Of a stretch of DNA of 40,838 nucleotides, positions 1-8,703 are shown one piece after another (position 1 is the first letter of the stretch; every line of letters begins with the position of its first letter). Below the pieces are notes generated by a model, which was given only the letters and a program-made list of their open reading frames with translations, did not search any database and was not told the DNA's origin. The DNA lies in contig CAILQK010000383.1 of assembly GCA_903836265.1 (NCBI GenBank), positions 1-40,838 of the forward strand, read 5' to 3'. This DNA comes from an uncultured Bacteroidota bacterium (GTDB taxonomy: Bacteria > Bacteroidota > Bacteroidia > Chitinophagales > Saprospiraceae). The position numbers and the translations under genes were made by a program.

Positions 1-347
1 AGCGCCTGGTCAATAAAAACGGCCATGACATGCACGGAAGTTACCAGTATCGCATAGAAAAGCAGAGCCGTTCCTGACGACAGGTATTTGCCCCAAAATA
101 CACGTCCGGGCTTGTTGATCATGTCAATGTCGCGATCGAACCAGTCGTTCAGCACGTAACCGGCGAGAGTGGTTATCACGGTGGCGGCACCCATCAGATT
201 GAATACCGGTACCGTCAGCATCGGTATTCCCCCGCCATCCAGTATGGCAGGTCTCAGGATATACCAGTAGGGCAGGTATATGGTTATCCATACCATCACC
301 AGGTTGGGAATTCTGAATGCCCTCAAAAATGCCTGCAGAAAGTTCAT
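1..347 (-). CDS. UbiA-family prenyltransferase, N-terminal part (runs off the window)
   Basis: Membrane prenyltransferase of the UbiA superfamily, which joins a polyprenyl diphosphate to an acceptor; only the first ~115 residues are present. Translation from the ATG at 347 gives a hydrophobic N-terminus with the Mg-diphosphate motif N-D-x-x-D-x-x-x-D (NDWFDRDID) followed by NKPGR, the first Asp-rich site of the family. An in-frame stop lies just upstream, so 347 is the first possible ATG. It follows ubiX on the same strand with a 29-bp gap. UbiA/UbiX pairing suggests quinone (menaquinone) synthesis, for example an MqnP-like enzyme, but Bacteroidota also carry UbiA members acting on glycerol phosphate or haem, and the acceptor cannot be read from this fragment. 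Confidence 0.85.
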   Translation of the reverse strand, partial: MNFLQAFLRAFRIPNLVMVWITIYLPYWYILRPAILDGGGIPMLTVPVFNLMGAATVITTLAGYVLNDWFDRDIDMINKPGRVFWGKYLSSGTALLFYAILVTSVHVMAVFIDQA

Positions 348-376
348 GACGCCAAGATAAGGCGTTCTTCACAGAT

Positions 377-931
377 TTACTCGCCCCAGCGATAGGTACT
401 CAGATCAAATCCCGCCAAATCAAGTACTCTGTCCACTACGGTGGCAGCCATTTCCTCCATGTTGACAGGTTGTGAGTAAAATGAGGGACAGGCGGGTGCG
501 ATGATGCCGCCTGCTTCTGTCACGGTTTTCATATTGTTGATGTGTATCAGACTGAGTGGTGTATCTCTGGTGACCAGTATGAGTTTGCGCCTTTCCTTCA
601 GAATAACGTCTGCTGCCCGCGTAATGAGGTCATTGCTGATTCCGGTGGCAATTCGCCCCAGCATTCCCATCGAACAGGGGCAAACCAGCATCACACCGTA
701 TTTGGCCGAACCCGAAGCGAACGGAGCATAGAAATCCCTGTTGCTGTAAAAAGTGAAGGGGAAGTTGTCCTGGTTGAAAGCACCCACCTCGAGTTCCCAG
801 TTAATGCGCGCATTTTCAGACATCACGACGCCAACGGCTTCGGTTTGTTTGCCGAGCACCGACAGTTTGTCGAGCAGCACTTTGGCATAAACGGCGCCTG
901 ATGATCCACTGATTGCAACTACAACTTTCAT
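377..931 (-). CDS. ubiX: UbiX flavin prenyltransferase
   Basis: Makes prenylated FMN from FMN and dimethylallyl phosphate; prFMN is the cofactor of UbiD-type decarboxylases used in quinone biosynthesis. The 184 residues match the usual family length. The N-terminal GSSGA loop (residues 9-13) binds the flavin phosphate, CPCSM lies mid-protein, and the conserved LKERRKLILVTRDTP block followed by LSLIHINNM is typical of UbiX. The protein is cytoplasmic. It lies 39 bp downstream of the haem/LRR gene and 29 bp upstream of the UbiA-type gene, all on one strand, so it may be read through from the large operon; I saw no clear terminator in between. No UbiD partner is in the window. Confidence 0.95.
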   Translation of the reverse strand: MKVVVAISGSSGAVYAKVLLDKLSVLGKQTEAVGVVMSENARINWELEVGAFNQDNFPFTFYSNRDFYAPFASGSAKYGVMLVCPCSMGMLGRIATGISNDLITRAADVILKERRKLILVTRDTPLSLIHINNMKTVTEAGGIIAPACPSFYSQPVNMEEMAATVVDRVLDLAGFDLSTYRWGE

Positions 932-970
932 TTAAAGGTACGGGGTTAATCAGGAGGATCACAGCGCGTG

Positions 971-3043
971 TTATTCCACCATCATTTCATCGACAAATAT
1001 CCAGCATTTTTCGCCTTTCCCAGGGTGCCACGGCGGGTTTTCAAGCAGACTTTCCACTTTTACCTTTACGTACCGGGCATTTACTGTTGCTGGAAGAGTA
1101 AAACCAAGCAAATGCACTTTTTGTTCGCCCATCCCGGTATTCCGGGTGTATTTCTGTGATCCCTGCGCGGCGAACTGTTTTCCGTCGGAAGAGGTGAATA
1201 CCTGTATGGCGGCTGGCTTGAATATCCACGAGGGATTGTTTTCCAGACAGTGTACAAAAACTTTTTCCACGCTTTTCACTGTTCCCAGATCGAGGGTGGC
1301 CGTGAGGTGTTCACCTTCATATCCAAGCCAGGTATCGGCACTCTGCACATCGGAAATTTTGCCATCAACAAGTGAAGCGCCACCTTTGGCCGGGTATTTC
1401 GGTGATGGGGCGGGATGTATGGACGAACCAGACAGGGTATATTTTTTCTTTACCAGTACCGCATCCACCACAGGCGAATTTTTCCATCCCTCGCGTGCCG
1501 CGAATGCGCGTACATGCGTGGTTTTGTCCACAACAATTGTTCCGCTGTATTTGGGCGATTGCAGCGACGGCGTGTCGGCCTCCTCGAGGGTGTAGTGAAT
1601 ATCCACCCCCCTGAACGGAAATTCCAGCTCAATATGGGCGGTATCATCAAAAAAGGACCTTCCGAATTTCAGTTCAGGTGTTTTCAGGGCCATTTGCTCC
1701 GCATTTTCCATGGTAATTCCGGTCTCAAAGGAGATCCCCGGATACTTTTTCTTCCACTGGTTTACGGTTTCAGCAGGTATGTCTGTTCCCCAGATATATA
1801 CTTTCCTGAGCTGTCGCAGGCTGCCAAACGCGCTTTCCACTGACTGGTCGGCCTTTGTATTGGTCAGGTTGAGCACTTCAAGAAAAGGTGAATGGCTGAT
1901 CATGGTAGCGATACCCGATGCTGCACTGGTGTGCGAGAGGTTCAGTCGCACGAGATGGGGAAATTCCAGTCCCTGCAATACCCGGTCCTGAACGCCCGTA
2001 TGAGAGAGATCCAGGTCTGTCAGTTGTTCCTTTACACCGGCGAGTGCACCCAGCCGTTCCTGATCTGTCTCTTTGATGCCGGCAAATGAAACAACAAGCC
2101 AGGGTTTGCCCTCCCCGAATGAGTTTACACTCAGTCTGAGCGCGCGCAATTTCCGGATGGCGCTTTCGCTGGCCGGACTCACCTGCTTGTCAAACACAGG
2201 ATTGGCGCGTACTTCCTGTTGCGTACGCGGGCCAAAAGCACTTTTCAGGTTGTCGGGCATCTGCTTCTCTGCCACTGTGGCATTCAGATCCGCTCCGCCT
2301 GTTATCCACCATTCAATCAGTTGTGTTTCGACCTGAGAGAGCTGGGGGCGGCCCTTTGGCGGCATGTGATCGTCGTGATCACCGGGCAGGTGAATTCGTT
2401 TGAGCAGTTCGCTTTTTTCAGGATTCCCCGGTACAACTGCTGGCCCGCTCTCGCCCCCTGCCATCAGTCCTTCCGGGGTGGACAGCACCAGTCCGCCCTT
2501 CTTTTTTTCAGGTTTGTGACAAGACACACATTTTGAACGCAGAACAGGCATAACGAGCCCTTCAAAAACTTTGGTATCCGGGCTCAGTTCACTTTGAGCC
2601 TGCTCCGAACCTGCTTCCACTGCAGTCAGTGCACTTTCAACGGCACCTCCAAACACATATCCTGCACCATGGGTCAGTGTGCCTCCGTAATGACCGGTAA
2701 CAATCAGGCCCGCTACTCCGGCCACAAATGCCGGACGTCGCCATTTGTCCTGCTTCAGCAATGCCAGCAGAATAAACATACCTGCTGTAAAAAAGCCCCA
2801 GTACTGGTGTGGCGTGGCAACTGATTCGTCATAGCCACCTTCTCTGAACAGCAGCCAGCCGCTGAGTGCACTCAACGCGGCAGAAACGGCCCCCAGTCCG
2901 ACTGAAAGCTGTATGGCAGGACGAAAATCATCGCGTCCTTTCCACCAGACCATACATTCGAGGGCAAATGCTGCCAGCAGGATACCAATGGGCAGGTGAA
3001 CAAGCAGCGGGTGCAGGTGTGCGGTGATTGAGCCAGGGTTCAC
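971..3043 (-). CDS. Membrane-anchored c-type cytochrome with DUF2231, PSCyt1, LRR and chitobiase-C/discoidin-like modules
   Basis: A 690-residue multidomain protein. Residues ~1-135 form four hydrophobic segments with HPLLVHLPIG, typical of DUF2231. Residues ~155-245 are a planctomycete-type cytochrome domain with haem site CVSCH (C172, C175, H176) and a later HMPP that could give the axial Met. Residues ~290-430 carry leucine-rich repeats (DLSHTG, NLSHTS, NLTNT). Residues ~452-690 are a chitobiase-C-like beta domain followed by a discoidin-like domain. Haem attachment implies that the soluble part is periplasmic. It is the last gene of a five-gene operon, 29 bp after the 3073-3861 gene, whose product resembles this C-terminal third. 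An electron-transfer or surface-glycan role is inference; the function is unknown. Confidence 0.85.
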   Translation of the reverse strand: MNPGSITAHLHPLLVHLPIGILLAAFALECMVWWKGRDDFRPAIQLSVGLGAVSAALSALSGWLLFREGGYDESVATPHQYWGFFTAGMFILLALLKQDKWRRPAFVAGVAGLIVTGHYGGTLTHGAGYVFGGAVESALTAVEAGSEQAQSELSPDTKVFEGLVMPVLRSKCVSCHKPEKKKGGLVLSTPEGLMAGGESGPAVVPGNPEKSELLKRIHLPGDHDDHMPPKGRPQLSQVETQLIEWWITGGADLNATVAEKQMPDNLKSAFGPRTQQEVRANPVFDKQVSPASESAIRKLRALRLSVNSFGEGKPWLVVSFAGIKETDQERLGALAGVKEQLTDLDLSHTGVQDRVLQGLEFPHLVRLNLSHTSAASGIATMISHSPFLEVLNLTNTKADQSVESAFGSLRQLRKVYIWGTDIPAETVNQWKKKYPGISFETGITMENAEQMALKTPELKFGRSFFDDTAHIELEFPFRGVDIHYTLEEADTPSLQSPKYSGTIVVDKTTHVRAFAAREGWKNSPVVDAVLVKKKYTLSGSSIHPAPSPKYPAKGGASLVDGKISDVQSADTWLGYEGEHLTATLDLGTVKSVEKVFVHCLENNPSWIFKPAAIQVFTSSDGKQFAAQGSQKYTRNTGMGEQKVHLLGFTLPATVNARYVKVKVESLLENPPWHPGKGEKCWIFVDEMMVE

Positions 3044-3072
3044 AAGATTGAGATTAAACGGTTAAAAATATA

Positions 3073-3861
3073 CTACTGGAACAGAATTTCATCAAGAAAG
3101 AGCCATGCCTGCCTGCCTGCTCCCGGATGCTCTTCCGGCAGTTTGCCAAACGGGACAATGCGTATTCTGACATAATCAGTACGGAATGCTGTGAGTTTCA
3201 GGGCTTTCATCCATATGCCCTGCAGGCGCTGCATATCTGTCATTTCAGTGGCAGTGGCCGTCCAGTGGGCCCTGTTGCGCCACCGACCCTTTGCATTTCC
3301 GGTTTGAACATAAATTTCACGGGGCGGGAGTACCCAGGAGCCGAAACTGGCCATGGAACTGACCACAATACGTTTCAGTTTCTGCCTGCCGTTCATTGCA
3401 GCCTCAAATACAACAGTGTCTCCCAGAAAAGCAATCCAGTTGCCGTCGTGAAGGTCATCACTGCCCGATTTCAGATCAAAGAGCGTACGGGCGCCGCTGC
3501 CGGGGTATTGTTTGTCCGGCGCGGGTGTCAGTGTCCCGTTTTTCAGTGCCTGACCGGCTTCGGTCAGGTGTATTTCCGCCATTTCACTCGACCAGAAATC
3601 GGGATGAATGGCATAGGCTTTCAGGTCGGAAGTATGTTTTACAGTTATCGGCCCGGTGTAGTGCTGAAACCCGTTTGAGCTGTTTTTCCCTTCCAGTTTG
3701 TAAAAAATGCTGGAGCCTTCCATCTCAAAGCCGAGTCTGACCTTCACCGAATCGGTAAAGAACCTGCTTTCCACATCAATACGGGGCGGTGCCAGGCGGA
3801 AAGATTGCGACACAACTGTGCCCGGCAACAGTACCAGCAGCACTTTCAGAAGATGATTCAT
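3073..3861 (-). CDS. Secreted chitobiase-C-like/discoidin-like protein
   Basis: A 262-residue exported protein. I chose the ATG at 3861 because it gives a clean signal peptide (MNHLLKVLLVLLPGTVVSQ) and begins 2 bp after the stop of the upstream gene; a longer reading to 3909 would overlap that gene and hide the signal. The mature part has a beta-sandwich of the CHB_HEX_C/FN3-associated type (FFTDSVKVRLGF, IFYKLEG, LKAYAI), then LTPAPDKQYPG and a discoidin-like domain ending HPGAGRQAWLFLDE. The whole mature protein aligns by eye with residues ~452-690 of the 971-3043 protein. Carbohydrate binding is a reasonable inference from the fold but no ligand residues can be assigned. Confidence 0.8.
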   Translation of the reverse strand: MNHLLKVLLVLLPGTVVSQSFRLAPPRIDVESRFFTDSVKVRLGFEMEGSSIFYKLEGKNSSNGFQHYTGPITVKHTSDLKAYAIHPDFWSSEMAEIHLTEAGQALKNGTLTPAPDKQYPGSGARTLFDLKSGSDDLHDGNWIAFLGDTVVFEAAMNGRQKLKRIVVSSMASFGSWVLPPREIYVQTGNAKGRWRNRAHWTATATEMTDMQRLQGIWMKALKLTAFRTDYVRIRIVPFGKLPEEHPGAGRQAWLFLDEILFQ

Positions 3862-3863
3862 AT

Positions 3864-4868
3864 TCAAACGCGCTCCAGTCTGTATGGATAAACACTGCCA
3901 CTGTTCCACTGTGTCACATATATATTGCCATCTCTGTCAACCAGCACATCATGCGGGTGTTTGAATACCTGAACAGTCTGATACAGCGGCTCGAGTGTTC
4001 CGTCTGCCCTGAATATGGGGCTGCTGCCGCCCGGAGCAGAAACCGGTCGATTGTTTTCGTTCAGGATCAGCACAAAACCTGACTGGCTGTCCCATGGCAG
4101 TTTGCTGATCAGCACGGCAAAATATACTTCATTTCCGTGAATCACAGGCCTGCATATGTAGGCGCCTGGCAAATCAACGGTGCCGGTAACCGTCCCGTTC
4201 AGATCGAATATTTTGAGTTTGTTGTCGGCCCGGGAGGTAACGAGCCACTGCGGATTCGACTTGTTTCTCCTGTCCAGTGCAATCCCGTGTGCATTTTTCA
4301 GGTGTTCGGGGCCTCCGAAAACCTTTTTGACGCTGCCATCCTGTGCGTACTGCACGATATAGTTTTTGCCATACCCATCTGCCACCACTACATCGCCGTT
4401 GGGTGCTATGGCTGTTTCGGTGGGTTTGAATTCGGTTTGGGAGCCATACATACCGGCGTCTGCGGGCCATTCAAAAGTCCGGACAACCGTTCCGTCAAGT
4501 CTGGTTTTGATTACCTGGTGTCGTTCGTAGTCGGCGATATACAGGAATTCCTCGCCATTTTCGTCGTGGAGAGTCAGTCCGTGCGCGCCCGGGTACTCGT
4601 GTCCCCATGCGCCCAGGATTTTGCCGTCTTTATTGAAAATGACAATATTGTTTCGCGTGTCGTCGGTGGTCATGTAGATCTTTCCTGTGTGATCAATGAC
4701 CATTTCATGGCAATTTTTGACGGGGTACTGCTGCGGGTTTCCGTTGCACCAGTTTGTATTAATGCGGTATTTGAAGTTTCCGTGACCGATAACAGGGTCG
4801 CCGGGCAGTCCGGCTGCCATACCGGCAGTTGTGATGAGGCTGCTTGCCAGAAAAGTTCTTCTGTCCAT
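3864..4868 (-). CDS. Tat-exported NHL-type beta-propeller protein
   Basis: A 334-residue protein starting at the ATG at 4868 with a twin-arginine signal (MDRRTFLASSLITTAG). A longer in-frame reading to 5348 is low-complexity sequence antisense-like to DUF1501 and is not used. Repeats such as HEMVIDHTGKIYMTTD, TAIAPNGDVVVADG, HGIALD and HDVLVDRDGNIYVTQ are blades of an NHL/six-bladed propeller, similar in style to the peptidyl-amidating-lyase propeller group. The gene is 5 bp downstream of the DUF1501 gene and 2 bp upstream of the next gene, so translation is probably coupled. No catalytic residues could be identified with confidence; it may be a scaffold or lyase-like enzyme acting outside the cytoplasm. 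Confidence 0.82.
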   Translation of the reverse strand: MDRRTFLASSLITTAGMAAGLPGDPVIGHGNFKYRINTNWCNGNPQQYPVKNCHEMVIDHTGKIYMTTDDTRNNIVIFNKDGKILGAWGHEYPGAHGLTLHDENGEEFLYIADYERHQVIKTRLDGTVVRTFEWPADAGMYGSQTEFKPTETAIAPNGDVVVADGYGKNYIVQYAQDGSVKKVFGGPEHLKNAHGIALDRRNKSNPQWLVTSRADNKLKIFDLNGTVTGTVDLPGAYICRPVIHGNEVYFAVLISKLPWDSQSGFVLILNENNRPVSAPGGSSPIFRADGTLEPLYQTVQVFKHPHDVLVDRDGNIYVTQWNSGSVYPYRLERV

Positions 4869-4873
4869 AAAAA

Positions 4874-6316
4874 TCAGCTTAATAGGCCCGGAACCACTTT
4901 TCCGCTGATATCTGTCAGCCTGAAGCGGCGGCCCTGGTAAGGGAAAACAAACCGTTCGTGATCTATTCCGAACAGGTGCATGAGAGTAGCCTGGAAGTCG
5001 TGGACGTGTACGGGGTCTTTGGCTATGTTGTAACCAAACTCGTCGGTTTCTCCGTATGTGATACCCGCTTTTACGCCTGCGCCTGCCATCCAGACAGTGA
5101 AGCAGCGGGGGTGGTGGTCGCGGCCGTAATTTTCGTCCATGAGGCCCTGGCTGTAATTGGTTCTTCCGAATTCTCCACCCCAGATTACGAGGGTATCTTC
5201 CAGCAGGCCCCGCTGTTTGAGGTCGGTAACGAGGGCTGCCGAGGCCTGATCCACATCTTTTGCCAGTCTTCCGGTCATTCCCGTTACGTCGAAGTGTGCA
5301 TCCCAGCCCATGTGGTAAAGCTGAACGAACCGCACTCCCCGTTCGCACATACGGCGGGCGAGCAGGCAGTTGGCGGCATACGTACCCGGCACCATGGCAT
5401 CAGATCCGTACAGTCTGAAGGTGCTGTCGGGTTCATCGCTCAGGTCGGTGAGATCGGGTACGGAGGTTTGCATCCGGTATGCCATTTCGTACTGACTGAT
5501 ACGGGCGCTGATTTCCGGGTCGCCGAATTCTTCGAGTTGCTGCTGGTTCATTTTGGCCAGTGCGTCGAGCATTTTTCTCCGGCTGAGGCTGTCGAGCCCT
5601 TCCGGGTCGCTCAGGTACAAAACCGGATCCTCTCCGCCCCTGAACTGTACACCCTGATGCTGGCTTGGGAGGAATGCACTTCCCCACACCCTGGATGCCA
5701 GTGGCTGGATATTGCCTTTTCCACGTGACAGAAGCACAACGAATGCGGGCAGGTTGGCATTTTCGCTCCCCAGGCCATAGCTCAGCCATGAGCCTATGGC
5801 GGGTCGGCCGGGTTGCTGGTGACCTGTCTGGAAAAATGTAACTGCCGGATCATGGTTAATGGCCTCGGTATGCATCGTCTTGATAACGCACAGATCGTCG
5901 GCAATAGCGGCTGTATAGGGCAGGAGTTCACTGAACCAGCTGCCGCTTTGTCCGTGCTGATTGAAGTCAACGCGCGCACCTGCGAGCGGGAACCGGGCCT
6001 GGTTGGCCGTCATTCCGGTCAGTCTCTGGCCCATACGCACGCTTGCGGGAAGTTCCTCTCCCTGCATTTCGCGGAGTTTGGGTTTCCAGTCGAACAGTTC
6101 GAGTTGCGAGGGGGCACCACTCTGGAAAAGGTAAATCACTCTCTTGGCTTTTGGAGCGAAGTGTGGCAAGCTGGCGAGGAGTGCATCCGTACTGGCATCC
6201 GGTGAGCTGCACCCATTGCCGAGCAGTGATCCGAGTGCCATTCCGCCGATACCCAGCGCTGTGCGGTGAAGGAAAGCCCGGCGGTTCAGGTTGAGGTAAT
6301 GATTCAGTTCTTCCAT
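4874..6316 (-). CDS. DUF1501 protein with Tat signal
   Basis: A 480-residue protein of the DUF1501 family, which Pfam places with the alkaline phosphatase/sulfatase-like superfamily. I chose the start at 6316 (MEELNHYLNLNRRAFLHR), which gives a Tat motif and begins 1 bp after the stop of the upstream DUF1549/DUF1553 gene. Family landmarks are IYLFQSGAPSQLELFDWKP, FNQHGQSG, GRPAIGSWLSYGLG, VIWGGEFGR and the C-terminal FPYQGRRFRLTDISG. Members are typically encoded beside DUF1549/DUF1553 proteins in Planctomycetes, Verrucomicrobia and Bacteroidota, as here. The substrate is unknown. A second copy lies at 31622-33088. Confidence 0.9.
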   Translation of the reverse strand: MEELNHYLNLNRRAFLHRTALGIGGMALGSLLGNGCSSPDASTDALLASLPHFAPKAKRVIYLFQSGAPSQLELFDWKPKLREMQGEELPASVRMGQRLTGMTANQARFPLAGARVDFNQHGQSGSWFSELLPYTAAIADDLCVIKTMHTEAINHDPAVTFFQTGHQQPGRPAIGSWLSYGLGSENANLPAFVVLLSRGKGNIQPLASRVWGSAFLPSQHQGVQFRGGEDPVLYLSDPEGLDSLSRRKMLDALAKMNQQQLEEFGDPEISARISQYEMAYRMQTSVPDLTDLSDEPDSTFRLYGSDAMVPGTYAANCLLARRMCERGVRFVQLYHMGWDAHFDVTGMTGRLAKDVDQASAALVTDLKQRGLLEDTLVIWGGEFGRTNYSQGLMDENYGRDHHPRCFTVWMAGAGVKAGITYGETDEFGYNIAKDPVHVHDFQATLMHLFGIDHERFVFPYQGRRFRLTDISGKVVPGLLS

Positions 6317-6317
6317 A

Positions 6318-8645
6318 TTATATGTTGACTGCTTCGTCGAGATTATAAATGAGCGTGATAGCCAGCACGAGTGCGGCCTGTTCTGCATTTCCATCCTGTC
6401 CGAGCAGCGATTTTACCGCACCGGGGTCTTTGGCCAGTCTTTCCCGTTCTGACTCATAGAACCGGAGGAGCGGTTTCAGTTCGGAACCTGACGGTGTTCT
6501 GGTCAGAATTCTTGCAAATCCGTCGCGGAGCAGGGTTCCGGCATCGGCAGGTTGAGCGGCGAGGCGCGCTGCAAGTGCGCGCGCGGCTGTCAGTACCTGT
6601 CTGTCGTTGAGCATGACCAGTGCCTGTAGCGGGGTATTTGACCTTGTACGTCTGACCTCGCAGTTGTCGCGCATGGGTGCATCGAACGTCAGGTGGGTGG
6701 GAGGCGGTATTGTCCGGCGCTGGTAAGTGTACAGACTTCTTCTGAACTGTTTTTCCGGAAGTGTATCGGGGATGTAGCTGTATTCCCCCCTGAATGCGTT
6801 GGCTGTTTTTTCCGTCGAGATCCCTTCCCAGATACCGGCCGGTTGCCATGGTTTTACCGAAGGTCCTCCAGGCATATTGACCAGCAATCCGCTGGATGCC
6901 AGCAGATTGTCGCGGATAAACTCGTAGGGCATTCTGTATCTCGGGCCGCGGCTCAGCCATGTATTTTCGGGGTCTGCCGCCAGTTTTTCCTCCGTAATTA
7001 CCGCAGACTGGCGGAAGGTGGCTGATGTGACCATCAATTTCAGCAGGTGTTTCATATTCCAGCCACTTTCCCGGAACTCGACGGCCAGCCAGTCGAGCAA
7101 CTCCGGGTGAGAGGGTAGTGCGCCCTGAATGCCAAAATTTTCGGTGGTGGGAACGATGCCTTTTCCGAAAACCTCCTGCCACATTCTGTTTACAAACACT
7201 CTTGCCGTAAGCGGATTATTCTGATCGAAAAGCCACTGCGACATACCCAGTCTGTTTCTGGCGTATTTTGATGTGTCGAATGGCAGCACAGCCGGTGGCA
7301 GGGATGGTGTTATTTCCTCTGCATGCTGGTCATATTGTCCGCGCACAAGCCGGTATGTTTTTCTGATACCTGCGCTGTCGTGCATGATCATCTGCAGGAT
7401 AGTGTCCTGTGGTGTTTTAAATCCCAGTTTGCCGTTCAGAAAGGGCAGTTCTTTCTCCAGATCAGCCGGGGTGATAATCATGTAAGGTTTTGGAGTTGCC
7501 AGATTGGGCACGAACCCGACTTCATCTACACTATTGAAAAATGCGAAAGTGCCATAATAGTCGCGGGCCGAGATCGGGTCGTACTTGTGGTCGTGGCATT
7601 TGGCACATTCGAGAGTGAGACCGAGAAATGCCTTGCCGAGTGTATTGGTACGGTCTGCAACATATTCAACGCGGTATTCTTCATCAATCACACCCCCTTC
7701 CTGGGTTATTTTGTGGTTTCGGTTGAATGCACTTGCCAGGAGTGTTTCCTTGTTTCGATCGGGGAGCAGGTCGCCGGCGAGTTGCCAGGTTGTGAACTTG
7801 TCATAAGGCATATTTTCGTTCATAGCCTTTATGACCCAGTCGCGCCACGGCCACATGGTACGCGGCAGGTCATCCTGATAACCGTGAGTATCGGAGTATC
7901 GGGCCAGATCGAGCCAGCTGGCAGCCCATCTTTCGCCATAGGCAGTAGAGGCGAGGAGTGAGTCTACCAATATATCGAGGGCATCGGGCGACTGGTCTTC
8001 CACAAATCGCCGGGTTGTTTCGGCCGACGGGGGGAGACCGGTAACGGCGAAACTGACCCTCCGGGCGATACGTTCCCGGTCTGCCATTTCGGAGGGTTCC
8101 AGTCCGTTTTCCTCCATTTTTTGCAGTATGAAAGCGTCAACGGGATTTTTATCCCAGCCTTTTTTCTTTACGGCCGGTACTTCCGGTCTTTGAGGAGCGA
8201 TGAACGCCCAGTGCTCTTTCCACTGCGCGCCCTGTTCAATCCATCTTTTCAGGAGTGCTTTCTCAAAATCGGAGAGCGTGAGGTGTGATGCTTTGGGTGG
8301 CATCATGGAGTCGGGATGCATGGAGAGGATACGTCCGATCAGGAGACTCTGCTCCGGTTTTCCCGGAACGATTGCGTACCGGGGCATGCCATTGACCGTA
8401 TCAACAGGTGCCATAGCTCCTTCGCGGGTATCGAGACGAAGATTTCCCTCCCTTTTTTTCTCGTCGGGGCCATGACACGCGAAACAGCGATCACTCAGGA
8501 TGGGGCGGATATGCCAGTTGAAGTCAACCACATCCGGCAGTTTTTTCTGTCCGTGATCCGACTGGATATTCATGGTGGCCAGCCATATAATGCCGCAGGC
8601 TGACAGGGTCAGAATCCAGATCCAACGTTTCGAAAGCAGGGTCAT
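6318..8645 (-). CDS. PSCyt1-DUF1549-DUF1553 c-type haem protein
   Basis: A 775-residue exported protein and first gene of the five-gene operon. A hydrophobic segment near residues 8-24 serves as signal or anchor. The planctomycete cytochrome domain carries CFACH (C54-H58) and a HPDSMMPPK stretch that may hold the axial Met. DUF1549 follows from ~residue 165 and includes a second CxxCH (CAKCHDHKYDP, ~345). DUF1553 covers the C-terminus (NPLTARVFVNRMW, HPELLDWLA, TRSNTPLQALVMLND). Many relatives exceed 900 residues because of a lectin-like insert; this one is compact. Two haem sites suggest redox work in the periplasm, but the reaction of this family is not established. Confidence 0.9.
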   Translation of the reverse strand: MTLLSKRWIWILTLSACGIIWLATMNIQSDHGQKKLPDVVDFNWHIRPILSDRCFACHGPDEKKREGNLRLDTREGAMAPVDTVNGMPRYAIVPGKPEQSLLIGRILSMHPDSMMPPKASHLTLSDFEKALLKRWIEQGAQWKEHWAFIAPQRPEVPAVKKKGWDKNPVDAFILQKMEENGLEPSEMADRERIARRVSFAVTGLPPSAETTRRFVEDQSPDALDILVDSLLASTAYGERWAASWLDLARYSDTHGYQDDLPRTMWPWRDWVIKAMNENMPYDKFTTWQLAGDLLPDRNKETLLASAFNRNHKITQEGGVIDEEYRVEYVADRTNTLGKAFLGLTLECAKCHDHKYDPISARDYYGTFAFFNSVDEVGFVPNLATPKPYMIITPADLEKELPFLNGKLGFKTPQDTILQMIMHDSAGIRKTYRLVRGQYDQHAEEITPSLPPAVLPFDTSKYARNRLGMSQWLFDQNNPLTARVFVNRMWQEVFGKGIVPTTENFGIQGALPSHPELLDWLAVEFRESGWNMKHLLKLMVTSATFRQSAVITEEKLAADPENTWLSRGPRYRMPYEFIRDNLLASSGLLVNMPGGPSVKPWQPAGIWEGISTEKTANAFRGEYSYIPDTLPEKQFRRSLYTYQRRTIPPPTHLTFDAPMRDNCEVRRTRSNTPLQALVMLNDRQVLTAARALAARLAAQPADAGTLLRDGFARILTRTPSGSELKPLLRFYESERERLAKDPGAVKSLLGQDGNAEQAALVLAITLIYNLDEAVNI

Positions 8646-8660
8646 TCCGTTTTTTTGCCG

Positions 8661-8668
8661 GAAAAATA
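8661..8668 (-). promoter_or_regulatory. Putative -7 box of the five-gene haem operon
   Basis: The minus strand reads TATTTTTC, a 7/8 match to the Bacteroidota TAnnTTTG box, 15 bp before the ATG at 8645. A TTTTG lies about 22 bp further upstream as a possible -33 element. It sits in the only gap (58 bp) between the AAA+ gene and the operon. Reading the promoter by eye is uncertain. Confidence 0.35.
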
Positions 8669-8703
8669 CACTGTTTTCAAAAAGTTATTGCAAAACCTGA
8701 AAA

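Noticed and set aside
4137-4940. 267-codon plus-strand frame opposite the propeller gene
   Set aside because: The propeller gene has a Tat signal and blade repeats; the antisense frame shows no domain.
4869-5348. 160-codon N-terminal extension of the propeller protein
   Set aside because: It runs in another frame of DUF1501, is Arg/Pro-rich and would hide the Tat signal starting at 4868.
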